Source: Gammaproteobacteria bacterium
Lineage (GTDB): Bacteria > Pseudomonadota > Gammaproteobacteria > Pseudomonadales > Azotimanducaceae
Length of the DNA: 64,000 nucleotides
NCBI GenBank assembly: GCA_026708185.1
Contig: JAPOVK010000050.1
Span: forward strand, 62,001 to 126,000
Reading direction: 5' to 3'
In this document: in pieces, positions 8,675 through 17,800 of the stretch
Numbering within the stretch: position 1 is the first letter of the stretch
Layout of the letters: each line of letters opens with the position of its first letter
The notes under the pieces: model-generated
Databases searched by the model: none
What the model was told of the DNA's origin: nothing
Seen by the model: the letters and a program-made list of their open reading frames with translations, nothing else
Made by a program: the position numbers and the translations under genes

Positions 8675-9595
8675 TCACCTAGCCGCGGCCCGGAGCGCTC
8701 GCTCAACGTAACGCGGGTCGCCGAGCCGCCGTCGCAGTTCCCGCTCCAGCCCCGCGATCGGGTACAGATTCTGTGGCGCGCGAGGATCCTTGTGCGGGGC
8801 GGACGCGAACCGCGGCAGAGCCCGGCTTGAGAGTTCGGCGAGCGCGACGCACTGATCGACGCTCAGTTCGGCCGGCGCTTCGAGGCGCACGATGCCCGAC
8901 CACGAATGCACCATCGGCCCGGCAAGCCGCAGATACCATGAATGGCGGGTCCACGACGTTCTAAACCGGTACAAGGGTGTCCGCTCGCCCGGTGCTAGCG
9001 CGGCGACGGTCCTGGCTGCTTCCCCGCTCAGGTAATGCACGCGATGGGTCTTGATGTAGCCCACGGTGTGGGGGAGGTGCTGGCGCCCGTAGAGCGGCCC
9101 GTCGACGACGATAAGATCCGCCCCGTTCGCCAAGCGCCCGGCGACTTCGATCTCGAGCGCGCCGAGGCGCTCTTGAAGTGCGGCGGAAAGGAGTTCCGGA
9201 CCCGGACCGGCGACACCGAACGGCTGGTACGCCCCCGCTTTCGTCGTGAACGGCTCGGGACGGCCGGGCGCGAAGAGGCCGCGACGCACTTCAATCGCGT
9301 CCACGCGGGCATGGTCCGCAGCGTGCACGGCGCCCGCTGCGAACGACGCGAACATGCCCTGGCGGACGGGCGCCGTGCCATCATCCAGCCAGGCGTTGGC
9401 GTCGATGCGCCGGACGCCGTCGATAAAGGCCAGGCTTGCCGCCGAGGCGCCTTGTCCGGGCACTACGGGTGCCCACCGGGCTACGGGGATTTCCACATCG
9501 GCGTCGACCACGACGTCGGTTTCCTCGCCGGGGTGTTCGGTCGATGGAACGCCGTACTCGGGATCCCAGGTCTCGATGGCGACTCTCTGCGCCAC
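8675..9595 (-). CDS. nurA: NurA-domain-like nuclease
   Basis: 306 aa; ASLAFIDGVRRIDANAWLDDG (NurA N-terminal Asp motif), LIVVDGPLYGR, C-terminal RHSWYLRLAGPMVHSWSGIVRLE; last gene of a HerA-SbcD-SbcC operon. Confidence 0.75.
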   Translation of the reverse strand: MAQRVAIETWDPEYGVPSTEHPGEETDVVVDADVEIPVARWAPVVPGQGASAASLAFIDGVRRIDANAWLDDGTAPVRQGMFASFAAGAVHAADHARVDAIEVRRGLFAPGRPEPFTTKAGAYQPFGVAGPGPELLSAALQERLGALEIEVAGRLANGADLIVVDGPLYGRQHLPHTVGYIKTHRVHYLSGEAARTVAALAPGERTPLYRFRTSWTRHSWYLRLAGPMVHSWSGIVRLEAPAELSVDQCVALAELSSRALPRFASAPHKDPRAPQNLYPIAGLERELRRRLGDPRYVERALRAAAR

Positions 9596-9597
9596 GG

Positions 9598-11976
9598 CTA
9601 CGTGTCGACGCGCTGGACGCTGGCGCTGCCGGACGCCTTCGTGACCTTGAACTGGACGGGAATGCGCTCCGCAAGTGCGGCGACATGTGTGACCACGCCA
9701 ACCATGCGGCCGCGCGCGCCGAGTTCCTCGATGGCGGTGGCCACCACGTCGAGGGTGTCCGGGTCGAGGGTGCCGAAGCCTTCGTCGAGAAAAATGGACT
9801 CCAGGCGGGCCGTGCCCTCGGTCGCCAGATCGGCGACCTCGTCGGCGAGCGCCAAAGCGAGGGACAGGGAGGCCAGGAAGGTCTCGCCGCCCGACAGGGT
9901 GCGGGCGGACCGTGCCTCTCCGGCGTTGGCGTGGTCGATGACCTCGAATTCGAGCCGGTCGTTGTGGCGGAACGCGTATTGGCCGTTGGAGAGTTCCAGG
10001 AGCAGCTTGCTGGCGCTGCCGGAAAGGCGGCCGAAAGCCTCGTGCAGCAGCCAGCGCTCGAAGCCGTCAGCCCGGAGGTGACGGGCCAGCGCCTCGGCGA
10101 CGTCGACGTCTGCCTTGGCACGCCTGACCTCGGCCCGCAGTAGCTTCTTTTCCTTGCGCTTTTTCTGGATGTCCGCCAAGGCGACGCTGGCCTGCGCAAC
10201 TGCCGCAAGCAAGCTGGCGGGCGGATCGTCGCTGAACTCGACACCGTGCTCTTCGAAACGCGCACGGAGTTCGCTTCGGCGAGCACTGACCTCTCTCGCA
10301 AGCCGCTCGGCTTCGCCGCTCAACGCCTTGTCCTGCTCCGCGACCTCGGGGATCGTCTTCGTGGTCCATGCCTGCAGTTCCACCCAAGACGTGGTCAGGT
10401 TGTCGGGGCGGGGTGCCGGCGGCTTCAGCGCCGCCACGCTGTTTCGTGCTGCGTGGTAAGCGGTCCAAGCGGCCGCCTCGCGCTCCCCAACGGCTTGCCG
10501 AGCGCGCTGGGCCACGATCAGCGATTGCGAGGCGTCGTTTTGACGTTGGTTCGCCTCGCGTTGTACGCGGTCTGCGGATTCGATCTCGCCGAGCGCGCCT
10601 TCGATCTCAGCCGAGCTTGGCGCATCGGCGAGCTTGGTCGACAGCTCATCGAGACTCGTGCTAAGGCTTGCCTCGACGGCGGCTGCGGCAGCGAGCTTCT
10701 GCCCAGACTCCTGGCTCGCGTCGCGCACGGCGTTGCCGCGCGCGTTTGCCTCGCGTTCAGCGTCTTCCAGAGTCGCCAATGCCGGGGGCTTTTCGCTCGC
10801 CGGTGTTTCGATGATCGATTGGCCGCAGACCGGGCACGACTCGCCGGAGACCAAGTGGCCGCGGAGTTCATGCGCCGCATGCGTCCGGCGCGCGGCATCG
10901 AGTGCGTCCCGGGCAACGTTCGCCGCTTGCGCAGCCTCGGCGAGGGCCGCCTGACAACGGGCGTGCTCGTCCTTTGCCTGCGCGGTCCGTTCCCGCGCTT
11001 GGGCGAGGTCACCCTCGGCATCGGCACGCTCATGGTGGAGGCGGCGCAGACTGCCAAGCTCGTCCTTGTTGCCGAGGATCGCTCGAGTTGCCTCGGCAGC
11101 GTCGAGATCGGCAGTCGCCAGCGTGAGCGCTTGCTCGGCCGCGACCACCGCTTGGGTTGCCGAGAGCAGGTCCGATGCCAGCTCTCGAACATCGCCGGGC
11201 ATGCGGACCGCACCGAGCGCTTTCAGTCGTGCCGCGAGTTCCACTCGACGGGGCGCGACGGCTTCGGCTTGCCCTTCGAGGTCGGCGATTGTGGCCAGCC
11301 CCTGTGTCGCTTCTGCTTGAAGTGCATTGAGCGCCGCCAGACGCTCCGCGTGTGCCTTCTCGCCTCTCTTGTTGACGTTGGCGAGGTGTTCGAGGCGGTG
11401 CTGCGCCACGTCCATTCGATCCTGCGCGACCGCTGCCCGTTGATTCGCCCGTTGACGCATGGCCGCATAGACCGCGAATCCGAGCAGTTGCGTCAGCAGC
11501 TTCTGCCGGTCGGCCGGCGGCGCGTGGAGGAAACGGGCGAAGTCCCCCTGCGGTAAGACGGCGCAGGTGGTGAATTGCCGGAAGTCGAGGCCGATCAAAC
11601 GCTCGATCGCGGCGTCGAGTTCGCGCACCTTGTCCGCGACGACCTCATCGCCGTGTTCAAGTCGCGCTTCCCGGACGGATGCGTTGCCGTCCTTGCCCCG
11701 ACGCACGACGCGAACGGCGGTGTAGCGCTCCTCGCCTAGCGCGAAGTCGAGCCTGACGCGCGCGTCCTGCCGACCCTGGCTGATCACGGGGGCGACGGCT
11801 CGCTCGCCCAGACGAGGGACGCTGCCGTACAGGGCAAAGATCATTGCATCGATCAGGCTCGACTTGCCCGCGCCGGTCGGCCCGGTGAAGGCGAACAGGT
11901 CGGCGTCGGTGAACGTGACGCGGGTAGAGTCGCGGAACACGGTGAAGCCGTCGATCTCCAGGGCTTCAGGCCGCAT
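9598..11976 (-). CDS. sbcC: SbcC/Rad50-family SMC ATPase
   Basis: Start MRPEALEIDGFTVFRDSTRVTF at 11976 (ORF track start is too far upstream); Walker A FTGPTGAGKSSLIDAMIFALYG, zinc hook SGESCPVCGQS, signature RTLSGGETFLASLSLALALAD, Walker B ESIFLDEGFGTLDPDTLD. Confidence 0.95.
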   Translation of the reverse strand: MRPEALEIDGFTVFRDSTRVTFTDADLFAFTGPTGAGKSSLIDAMIFALYGSVPRLGERAVAPVISQGRQDARVRLDFALGEERYTAVRVVRRGKDGNASVREARLEHGDEVVADKVRELDAAIERLIGLDFRQFTTCAVLPQGDFARFLHAPPADRQKLLTQLLGFAVYAAMRQRANQRAAVAQDRMDVAQHRLEHLANVNKRGEKAHAERLAALNALQAEATQGLATIADLEGQAEAVAPRRVELAARLKALGAVRMPGDVRELASDLLSATQAVVAAEQALTLATADLDAAEATRAILGNKDELGSLRRLHHERADAEGDLAQARERTAQAKDEHARCQAALAEAAQAANVARDALDAARRTHAAHELRGHLVSGESCPVCGQSIIETPASEKPPALATLEDAEREANARGNAVRDASQESGQKLAAAAAVEASLSTSLDELSTKLADAPSSAEIEGALGEIESADRVQREANQRQNDASQSLIVAQRARQAVGEREAAAWTAYHAARNSVAALKPPAPRPDNLTTSWVELQAWTTKTIPEVAEQDKALSGEAERLAREVSARRSELRARFEEHGVEFSDDPPASLLAAVAQASVALADIQKKRKEKKLLRAEVRRAKADVDVAEALARHLRADGFERWLLHEAFGRLSGSASKLLLELSNGQYAFRHNDRLEFEVIDHANAGEARSARTLSGGETFLASLSLALALADEVADLATEGTARLESIFLDEGFGTLDPDTLDVVATAIEELGARGRMVGVVTHVAALAERIPVQFKVTKASGSASVQRVDT

Positions 11977-13105
11977 CCGCGTCCTCGAGCAACTCGTCAA
12001 ACAGGGCTTCGACGCTTTCATTGCTTGCGCCGAGGTCAGCCAAGTATTCGTGAAACAGCTCTTGGGGTGCGCGTCCACCGCGCGTCCGGGGTTTGTCCGG
12101 GCCGCCCTCGGCAGCGCGTACGTGGACCTCCACGGCGTTCGGCAACTGTTCGCGCACCTCGTCGGCGAGCCCCGGCCGCGGGGTCTCGTGGACCTCGACC
12201 AGGAGGAAGTCGTCGCCCGCCGAGTCGGCCAGCTCCGCAAGAGCGACCATGGATCCGCTAACTCTGCGCAGCCTCCGGCCAGACGACAGCGGAACCTGCT
12301 CGATCTTCGCGGGCTGACCCGGCTTGGCCTCGACGACGTTGACGCACTTCGCGTCGTCGGTTTCGCCGAAGTCCAGTTGCAGGGGCGATCCGCTATAGCA
12401 GATTGGCGGCTGGTCGCGGAGTTGCTGCGCCCGGTGCAGGTGGCCGAGCGCAACGTAATGGTAGTCGGCGAGAAACGCCGCTGTCGGGATGCTGTACTGG
12501 AACACCGTGTGCGCGGAGCGCTCGCCGCCACCCATCGTGCCGCCGTGGACCATCGCGTGGGCGAGGACCAGGTTCACTGCGTCGGGATCTGCGGTGGTGC
12601 AGAGGTCGGCGAGGACCTTCGCTAGGCGCTCGGCGTACGCGCCGGCGTGTTCGTCCGCATCCTGCGACATCAGCTCTTCGGCCCGGACGATGCCCCGTTG
12701 CGACACGAACGGCAGCAGCACGATGCGGGCTCGCTCGCCCGACGACGCGGAGACGTCCACAACGCCACCATCCTCGGGCCTTGTGACGCGGGGCAGCGCG
12801 ATCACGTTGCCGAGACCGAGCAGCGGCCGCACGGCATGGAAGCGGTTGGGGTTGTCGTGGTTGCCCGCGATGACCACGACTGTCCTGTCCCGCGCGAGCC
12901 GGAGCAGGACATCGTAGACGATCTCCTCGGACTCCGGCCCCGGAGCCGCCGTGTCGAAAAGGTCCCCGGCCACCAGCACGGCGTCCACGTTCCGGTCGTC
13001 GGCAATATCGGCGATCTCCGCCAGCACCGCGCGGTGTTCGTCCGCTCGGCTCCGACCCCGCAAGGTCTTGCCCACGTGCCAGTCGCCGGTGTGCAGGAAC
13101 CGCAT
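11966..13105 (-). CDS. sbcD: SbcD/Mre11-family exonuclease
   Basis: MRFLHTGDWHVGKTLRGRSRADEHRAVLAEI, VLVAGDLFDTAAPGPE, VVIAGNHDNPNRF, LAHAMVHGG, YVALGHLHRAQ; stop overlaps the sbcC start. Confidence 0.95.
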   Translation of the reverse strand: MRFLHTGDWHVGKTLRGRSRADEHRAVLAEIADIADDRNVDAVLVAGDLFDTAAPGPESEEIVYDVLLRLARDRTVVVIAGNHDNPNRFHAVRPLLGLGNVIALPRVTRPEDGGVVDVSASSGERARIVLLPFVSQRGIVRAEELMSQDADEHAGAYAERLAKVLADLCTTADPDAVNLVLAHAMVHGGTMGGGERSAHTVFQYSIPTAAFLADYHYVALGHLHRAQQLRDQPPICYSGSPLQLDFGETDDAKCVNVVEAKPGQPAKIEQVPLSSGRRLRRVSGSMVALAELADSAGDDFLLVEVHETPRPGLADEVREQLPNAVEVHVRAAEGGPDKPRTRGGRAPQELFHEYLADLGASNESVEALFDELLEDADAA

Positions 13106-13107
13106 CG

Positions 13108-14790
13108 TCAGCCCAAGCCCTCGAACGGGTCGTCTGGATCGCCCGTTGAGGGAATCGACGCTGCCTCGCTGGCCCGCGTCGCCCACGACGGGAACGGGAA
13201 CTGGGTGACCAGCGGTATCGGCAATTCGGGCTGCGAGAGGATCATGGTGCCCGGCTTCAGAATGGTCGCCCGCTGCCGGTGGACCGTCGGCAGGAAGCCG
13301 TACTCGTCGCGGCCGGCCTCCGCCGCGTCGAGACGGCCGACGACGCGCAGGGACGAGTTGGCGACGATGCGCCGTTCCACTTCGCTGGCGGTCTGCTGGG
13401 CGCCGATCAGGATGATGCCGAGTGACCGGCCGCGTTCGGACATGTCGACCAGGATCTCCTTGATGGGACTCGAGCCTTCTCGCGGCGCGTACTTGTTCAG
13501 CTCGTCGAGCACGACGAACAGCAGCGGCCGTTGCACGCCGGCGCGCTCCTTCTCGTCGAAGGCACGGCGCAGCGTGACGCCGACGACGAAGCGTTTGGCG
13601 CGGTCGTTCAGGTTGTGGATGTCCACCACGGTCACCTGCGCCTGGCGGTGGATGCGGTGACGCTCAGGGTTGGGCACGTCGCCGCGGACGAGGTGCTTCA
13701 AGTGCGCGACGGCCCCGAACAGTCGCCGGATGAATGCGTTGACCGTGCCCTGGCCGATCGCGCGTCCGGCCCACTCGGCGACGGTGGTCTCGTCCTGCAA
13801 GCGGTCGGCGATCAACCGTGCCAACGCGTCGAACTCGGTGATGGTCTGGCCGTCGATGGTGATCCCACCGTCGGTCAGCGGGGCGGCGACATCGCGGAGT
13901 TTGGCCACCACGTTGTGGATGACGATGGTGTACTGCTGCCGGTCGTCTTCCGCGTCCGCGAACACGAACGGCAAGAGGCCGTCGGCACAGAACTCGGCCA
14001 ACGTCCAGAAGTAGGACGTCACCCCCGTTTGCCGCGATGCCACGTCCGGTGCGGCGACGATGTCGTCGCGTCGCGGCGAGGCCCAGAAGTCGACGCTTTC
14101 GAATGCGCCGTGCGCCAGGCCCATGCGCTCGTAGCGTTCGCGGTTTGCGTCGTCGAGATCGCGGTTGTCCCGGTCGAGGAACAGGAGATCCTCGCCCTTG
14201 ACGTTGTAGATCAACGCCTTGGTATTGATCGCCTCGCCCCCGAGGACGCCGGAGCGGAACAAGCTGAAGAGCAGGAAGGTGGCGTAGGTGGTCTTGGTGG
14301 CGACCCCGGAGATGCCGCTGATGTTGACGTGTGCGCCGCGCGAGCCGTCGAGGAACTCCAGGTTGGCATAGAGCGGCTCGTCGTCCCGGGTAAGCCCGGC
14401 GGGCAGCCGCTTCGCCATGCCGTCGAAGTAGAGCGCCATGTCGCGGTCGTGGCCCTCGGCCTTGTGGACGCGTTGGCCGGGCAGAGGGGGTACGAACACC
14501 TCGGGCTCGAATCGGGTCGCGAGCACTTCGGCGGCCTGGCTGACCTCGGCCGGGAGGATGCCTTCCTCGATCAGGAACACGTCGGAGTCGAAACGAGCGC
14601 CCTCGTGGCGGGCCCGGACCTGGGTGACGAGACCGTAGATTCGCACGGTGTTGCCGTCGGGAAGCTGACGCTCGAGCGCGACCACGTCGTCGAGTTGCAG
14701 GTACTGCTCCGGCGCCAGCGCCACCCAGAACGACAAGGGCGTCGCGTCGTCGGTCCCGAGTACCCGCCCGACCGCGTGATCTTCGTCCAT
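13108..14790 (-). CDS. herA: HerA-like hexameric ATPase/translocase (HAS-barrel + DUF87-type ATPase)
   Basis: 560 aa; N-terminal HAS-like barrel, P-loop-like NISGISGVATKTTYATFLLFSLF, Walker B PLLFVVLDELNKYAPREGSSPIKEILVDMSERGRSLGIILIGAQQTASEVERRIVANSSLRVVGRLD, typical of HerA/DUF87. Confidence 0.88.
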   Translation of the reverse strand: MDEDHAVGRVLGTDDATPLSFWVALAPEQYLQLDDVVALERQLPDGNTVRIYGLVTQVRARHEGARFDSDVFLIEEGILPAEVSQAAEVLATRFEPEVFVPPLPGQRVHKAEGHDRDMALYFDGMAKRLPAGLTRDDEPLYANLEFLDGSRGAHVNISGISGVATKTTYATFLLFSLFRSGVLGGEAINTKALIYNVKGEDLLFLDRDNRDLDDANRERYERMGLAHGAFESVDFWASPRRDDIVAAPDVASRQTGVTSYFWTLAEFCADGLLPFVFADAEDDRQQYTIVIHNVVAKLRDVAAPLTDGGITIDGQTITEFDALARLIADRLQDETTVAEWAGRAIGQGTVNAFIRRLFGAVAHLKHLVRGDVPNPERHRIHRQAQVTVVDIHNLNDRAKRFVVGVTLRRAFDEKERAGVQRPLLFVVLDELNKYAPREGSSPIKEILVDMSERGRSLGIILIGAQQTASEVERRIVANSSLRVVGRLDAAEAGRDEYGFLPTVHRQRATILKPGTMILSQPELPIPLVTQFPFPSWATRASEAASIPSTGDPDDPFEGLG

Positions 14791-14847
14791 CGTGCAGCGC
14801 CCAAGCGAGTCTTGACAGTCCGGCGAAGAAGCCTAACCGTTCTCCAC

Positions 14848-17800
14848 ATGAAGCGCATGATCGCCTGGTTCGCCACGAACCACGTGGCCGCCAACCTCGT
14901 GATGGGGTTCTCCGTGCTCGCTGGCCTCGCGGCGATGACGCGGATTCCGATCCAGATCTACCCGGACGTCGACTTCCCATTCATCACCATAACGGTTCCC
15001 TATCTCGGCGCGGCGCCCGAGGAGGTCGCATCCGGGGTCTGCAACCGGATCGAGGAGCGGCTGCAGGGCATCTCCGGGATCAAGGAGGTGGTCGCCATAT
15101 CCGACGAGGGCATCTGCGTCGTGGAGTTGACGATGTTCCTGGAGGCGGACGTCTCGGCGGTGCGCAACGAGGTCGAGTCCGCGATCAACGCCATCGACAC
15201 CTTCCCCGCGGAAACCGAGAAGCCGATCATTTCGCTGCCGACCTACACGAGCGTCGTGCTGGAGGTTGCCGTGACCGGCCCGACGGACGAACGCACGCTG
15301 AAGGAGATCGGCCGGCGCGTGCGCGACGACATCAAGGCCCTGCCGGGGATCACGCAGGTAGCGCTCACGAACAGCCGGCCGTACGAGATTTCGGTGGAAA
15401 TCTCCGAGCCGTCGCTGCTGCGCAACAACCTGACTTTCGACCATGTGGCCGAGGCGCTGCGGCAAGGTTCCGCGGATCTGCCCGGCGGCACGGTCAAGAC
15501 CGACGCTGGCGACGTTTCGCTGCGCACCCGGGGCCAAGCCTACCGTGGCGAGGAACTCGAGAGGCTGGTGGTCACGGCCGACAGCGGCGGCACGCGCGTT
15601 CTTCTGAAGGACGTGGCGAAGGTCGTGGACGGGTTCGAGGACACCAGCCAAAGCCTCCGCTTCAACGGGAAGCCGGCGGCGTTGGTACAGGTGTCGAAGG
15701 TTGGCAACCAGAACATCCAGGAAATCAGCGAGACCGTCCGCCGCTACCTTGCCGAGTCAGCGGCGAACTACCCTGCGGGCGTCGAGTTGACGCTGTGGAA
15801 GGATGAGTCGGTCATGCTGACGGACCGTCTTGGAGCGTTGGTCGACAGCGGCATCCAGGGGCTGCTCCTTGTGCTTGTGGTGCTTGCGCTCTTCCTGCGG
15901 CCCCATCTCGCCCTGTGGGTGGCCATCGGCATTCCCATCGCCTTCCTGGGCGCCGTCTTCCTGCTTTTCTGGTTCGGCTACGCCATCGACGCGGTATCTG
16001 TCGTCGGCTTCATCATCGCCCTCGGCATGCTGGTGGACGATGCCGTCGTCGTGGGTGAGTCGGTCTACGTCTCCCAGCAGGGCGGTCGCGGGGAACTTGC
16101 CGGGGCGATCGAGGGCGCACAGCAGGTGCTGGTGCCGGTGACGTTCGGCGTGCTGACCACTGTGGCGGCGTTCGTGCCGCTGCTGCTGGCCGCTGGCGTC
16201 ATCGGGCAGCTCATGTCGGTGACCGCGGCGACCGTCATTTGCTGCCTCGTGTTCTCGCTGGTTGAGTGCCAAACGGTTCTCCCGGCCCATTTGGGGCACC
16301 GCAGCGCGCGGATGCCGCTCGGCGAGTTCGGAACGGCCTTGCTGCTGCTGGTGGTGATCGCCGCGTTCGCCATCGGGCCGGATTTTCGCACCGGCTGCGG
16401 CTTGGCGATCAGCGCCGCCACCGCAGTGTGGGTGGCGCACCGAATGGGGGGGCTCGGTCGCTTAGGCGTTGCCTTCGCGACTTTCCAGGCGCGCTTGGAA
16501 TCGGCGCTCGCCGCGTTCATAGACGGTCGTTTCCGGCGCATGGTGGAAGCCGCGATGAACGCTCGGCACCTGACGCTGTCGCTGGCGGCTGTCGCGCTGG
16601 TTTGTGCGGGCGCGATCATGTCCTCAGGTCACCTGCCGTTCACCTTCGCGATGGACGCGGAGACGGATCGGGTGGTCGCGAAACTGACGATGCCGCACGG
16701 CGTGAACGAAGAGGAGACGCTGCGGGCGATCGACCGTCTCACCGCGTCCGCGCGGCGGGTGCGTGACGAACTTGCCGAGGAGTTCGGCGTTGCGCCGATT
16801 CAGCACATCCTGGCGGCGACCGGCTCGCAGCCGTCGACCATGGAGAGCTTTAGCGGTGTCGCGCTCGCCACGGGATCGCATCTTGGCGAAGTGTCCTTGC
16901 AGCTCTCGCCGAGCGAGGCGCGCGCAATCTCGACCGGGGACATCGCGGAGCGCTGGCGTGCCGCCACCGGTGCCATCCCGGGTGCCGAGCTGCACTACAC
17001 GACCGCCCTGGGCGCTGGCGACACCAACGTCGGCATCCGTGTCTTCGGCGACGATGTCGAGAACCTGCGCGGCTTTGCAGCCGAGGTCGGCGAACAGTTG
17101 TGGACCTACCCCGGCGTGCGCGAGGTGTTCGATTCGTACAGGGAAGGCAAGGCGGAACTCCGGCTGTCGATCACACCGACGGGCGAGGGGCTTGGGCTCA
17201 AGTTGGTCGACCTCGGGCGTCAGGTGCGCCAGGCCTTCTACGGCGAGGAAGTGCAGCGCGTGCAGCGTGGGCCGGAAGACATTCGCATCATGCTCCGCTA
17301 TCCCGCCGAGCAGCGGCGCTCGCTGGCGGCCCTCGATGGCTTCCGTGTCCGCACGCCGAGCGGCGATGCGGTGCCGTTCGCCACCGTCGCGACCGTCGAG
17401 GCGGGACGCGGCTACTCGTCCATCGTGCGCGTCGACGGCAAGCGTTCGATCCTGGTGTCGGCCGAGGTCGATCCAGGCCTCACGAGTTCGGCGGCGGTGC
17501 AGACCGCGCTTACACAAAGCGGTGTTCTCGACGAGATCGCTGCCAAGTATCCAGGCACCAGCTACAAGGCCGAAGGGCTCGCGATGCAGCAGGAAGCCAT
17601 GGACAGCCTGGTGCCGCTCTTCATGCTGTCGATGTTCGCGATCTTCGCCCTGCTGGCGATCCCGTTGCGGTCCTATACCCAGCCCCTCGTCATCATGTCG
17701 GTGCTGCCTTTCGCGTTCGTGGGCGCAGTGTTCGGCCACGTGATCATGCTGCCGCTCCATGCCGTCGCGGGCATGTCGATGACTTCCGCGTTCGGCGTCG

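Noticed and set aside
13531-14847. N-terminal extension of the RND-1 ORF in the track
   Set aside because: Antisense to herA; the RND start is clearly MKRMIAWFATNHVAANL at 14848.
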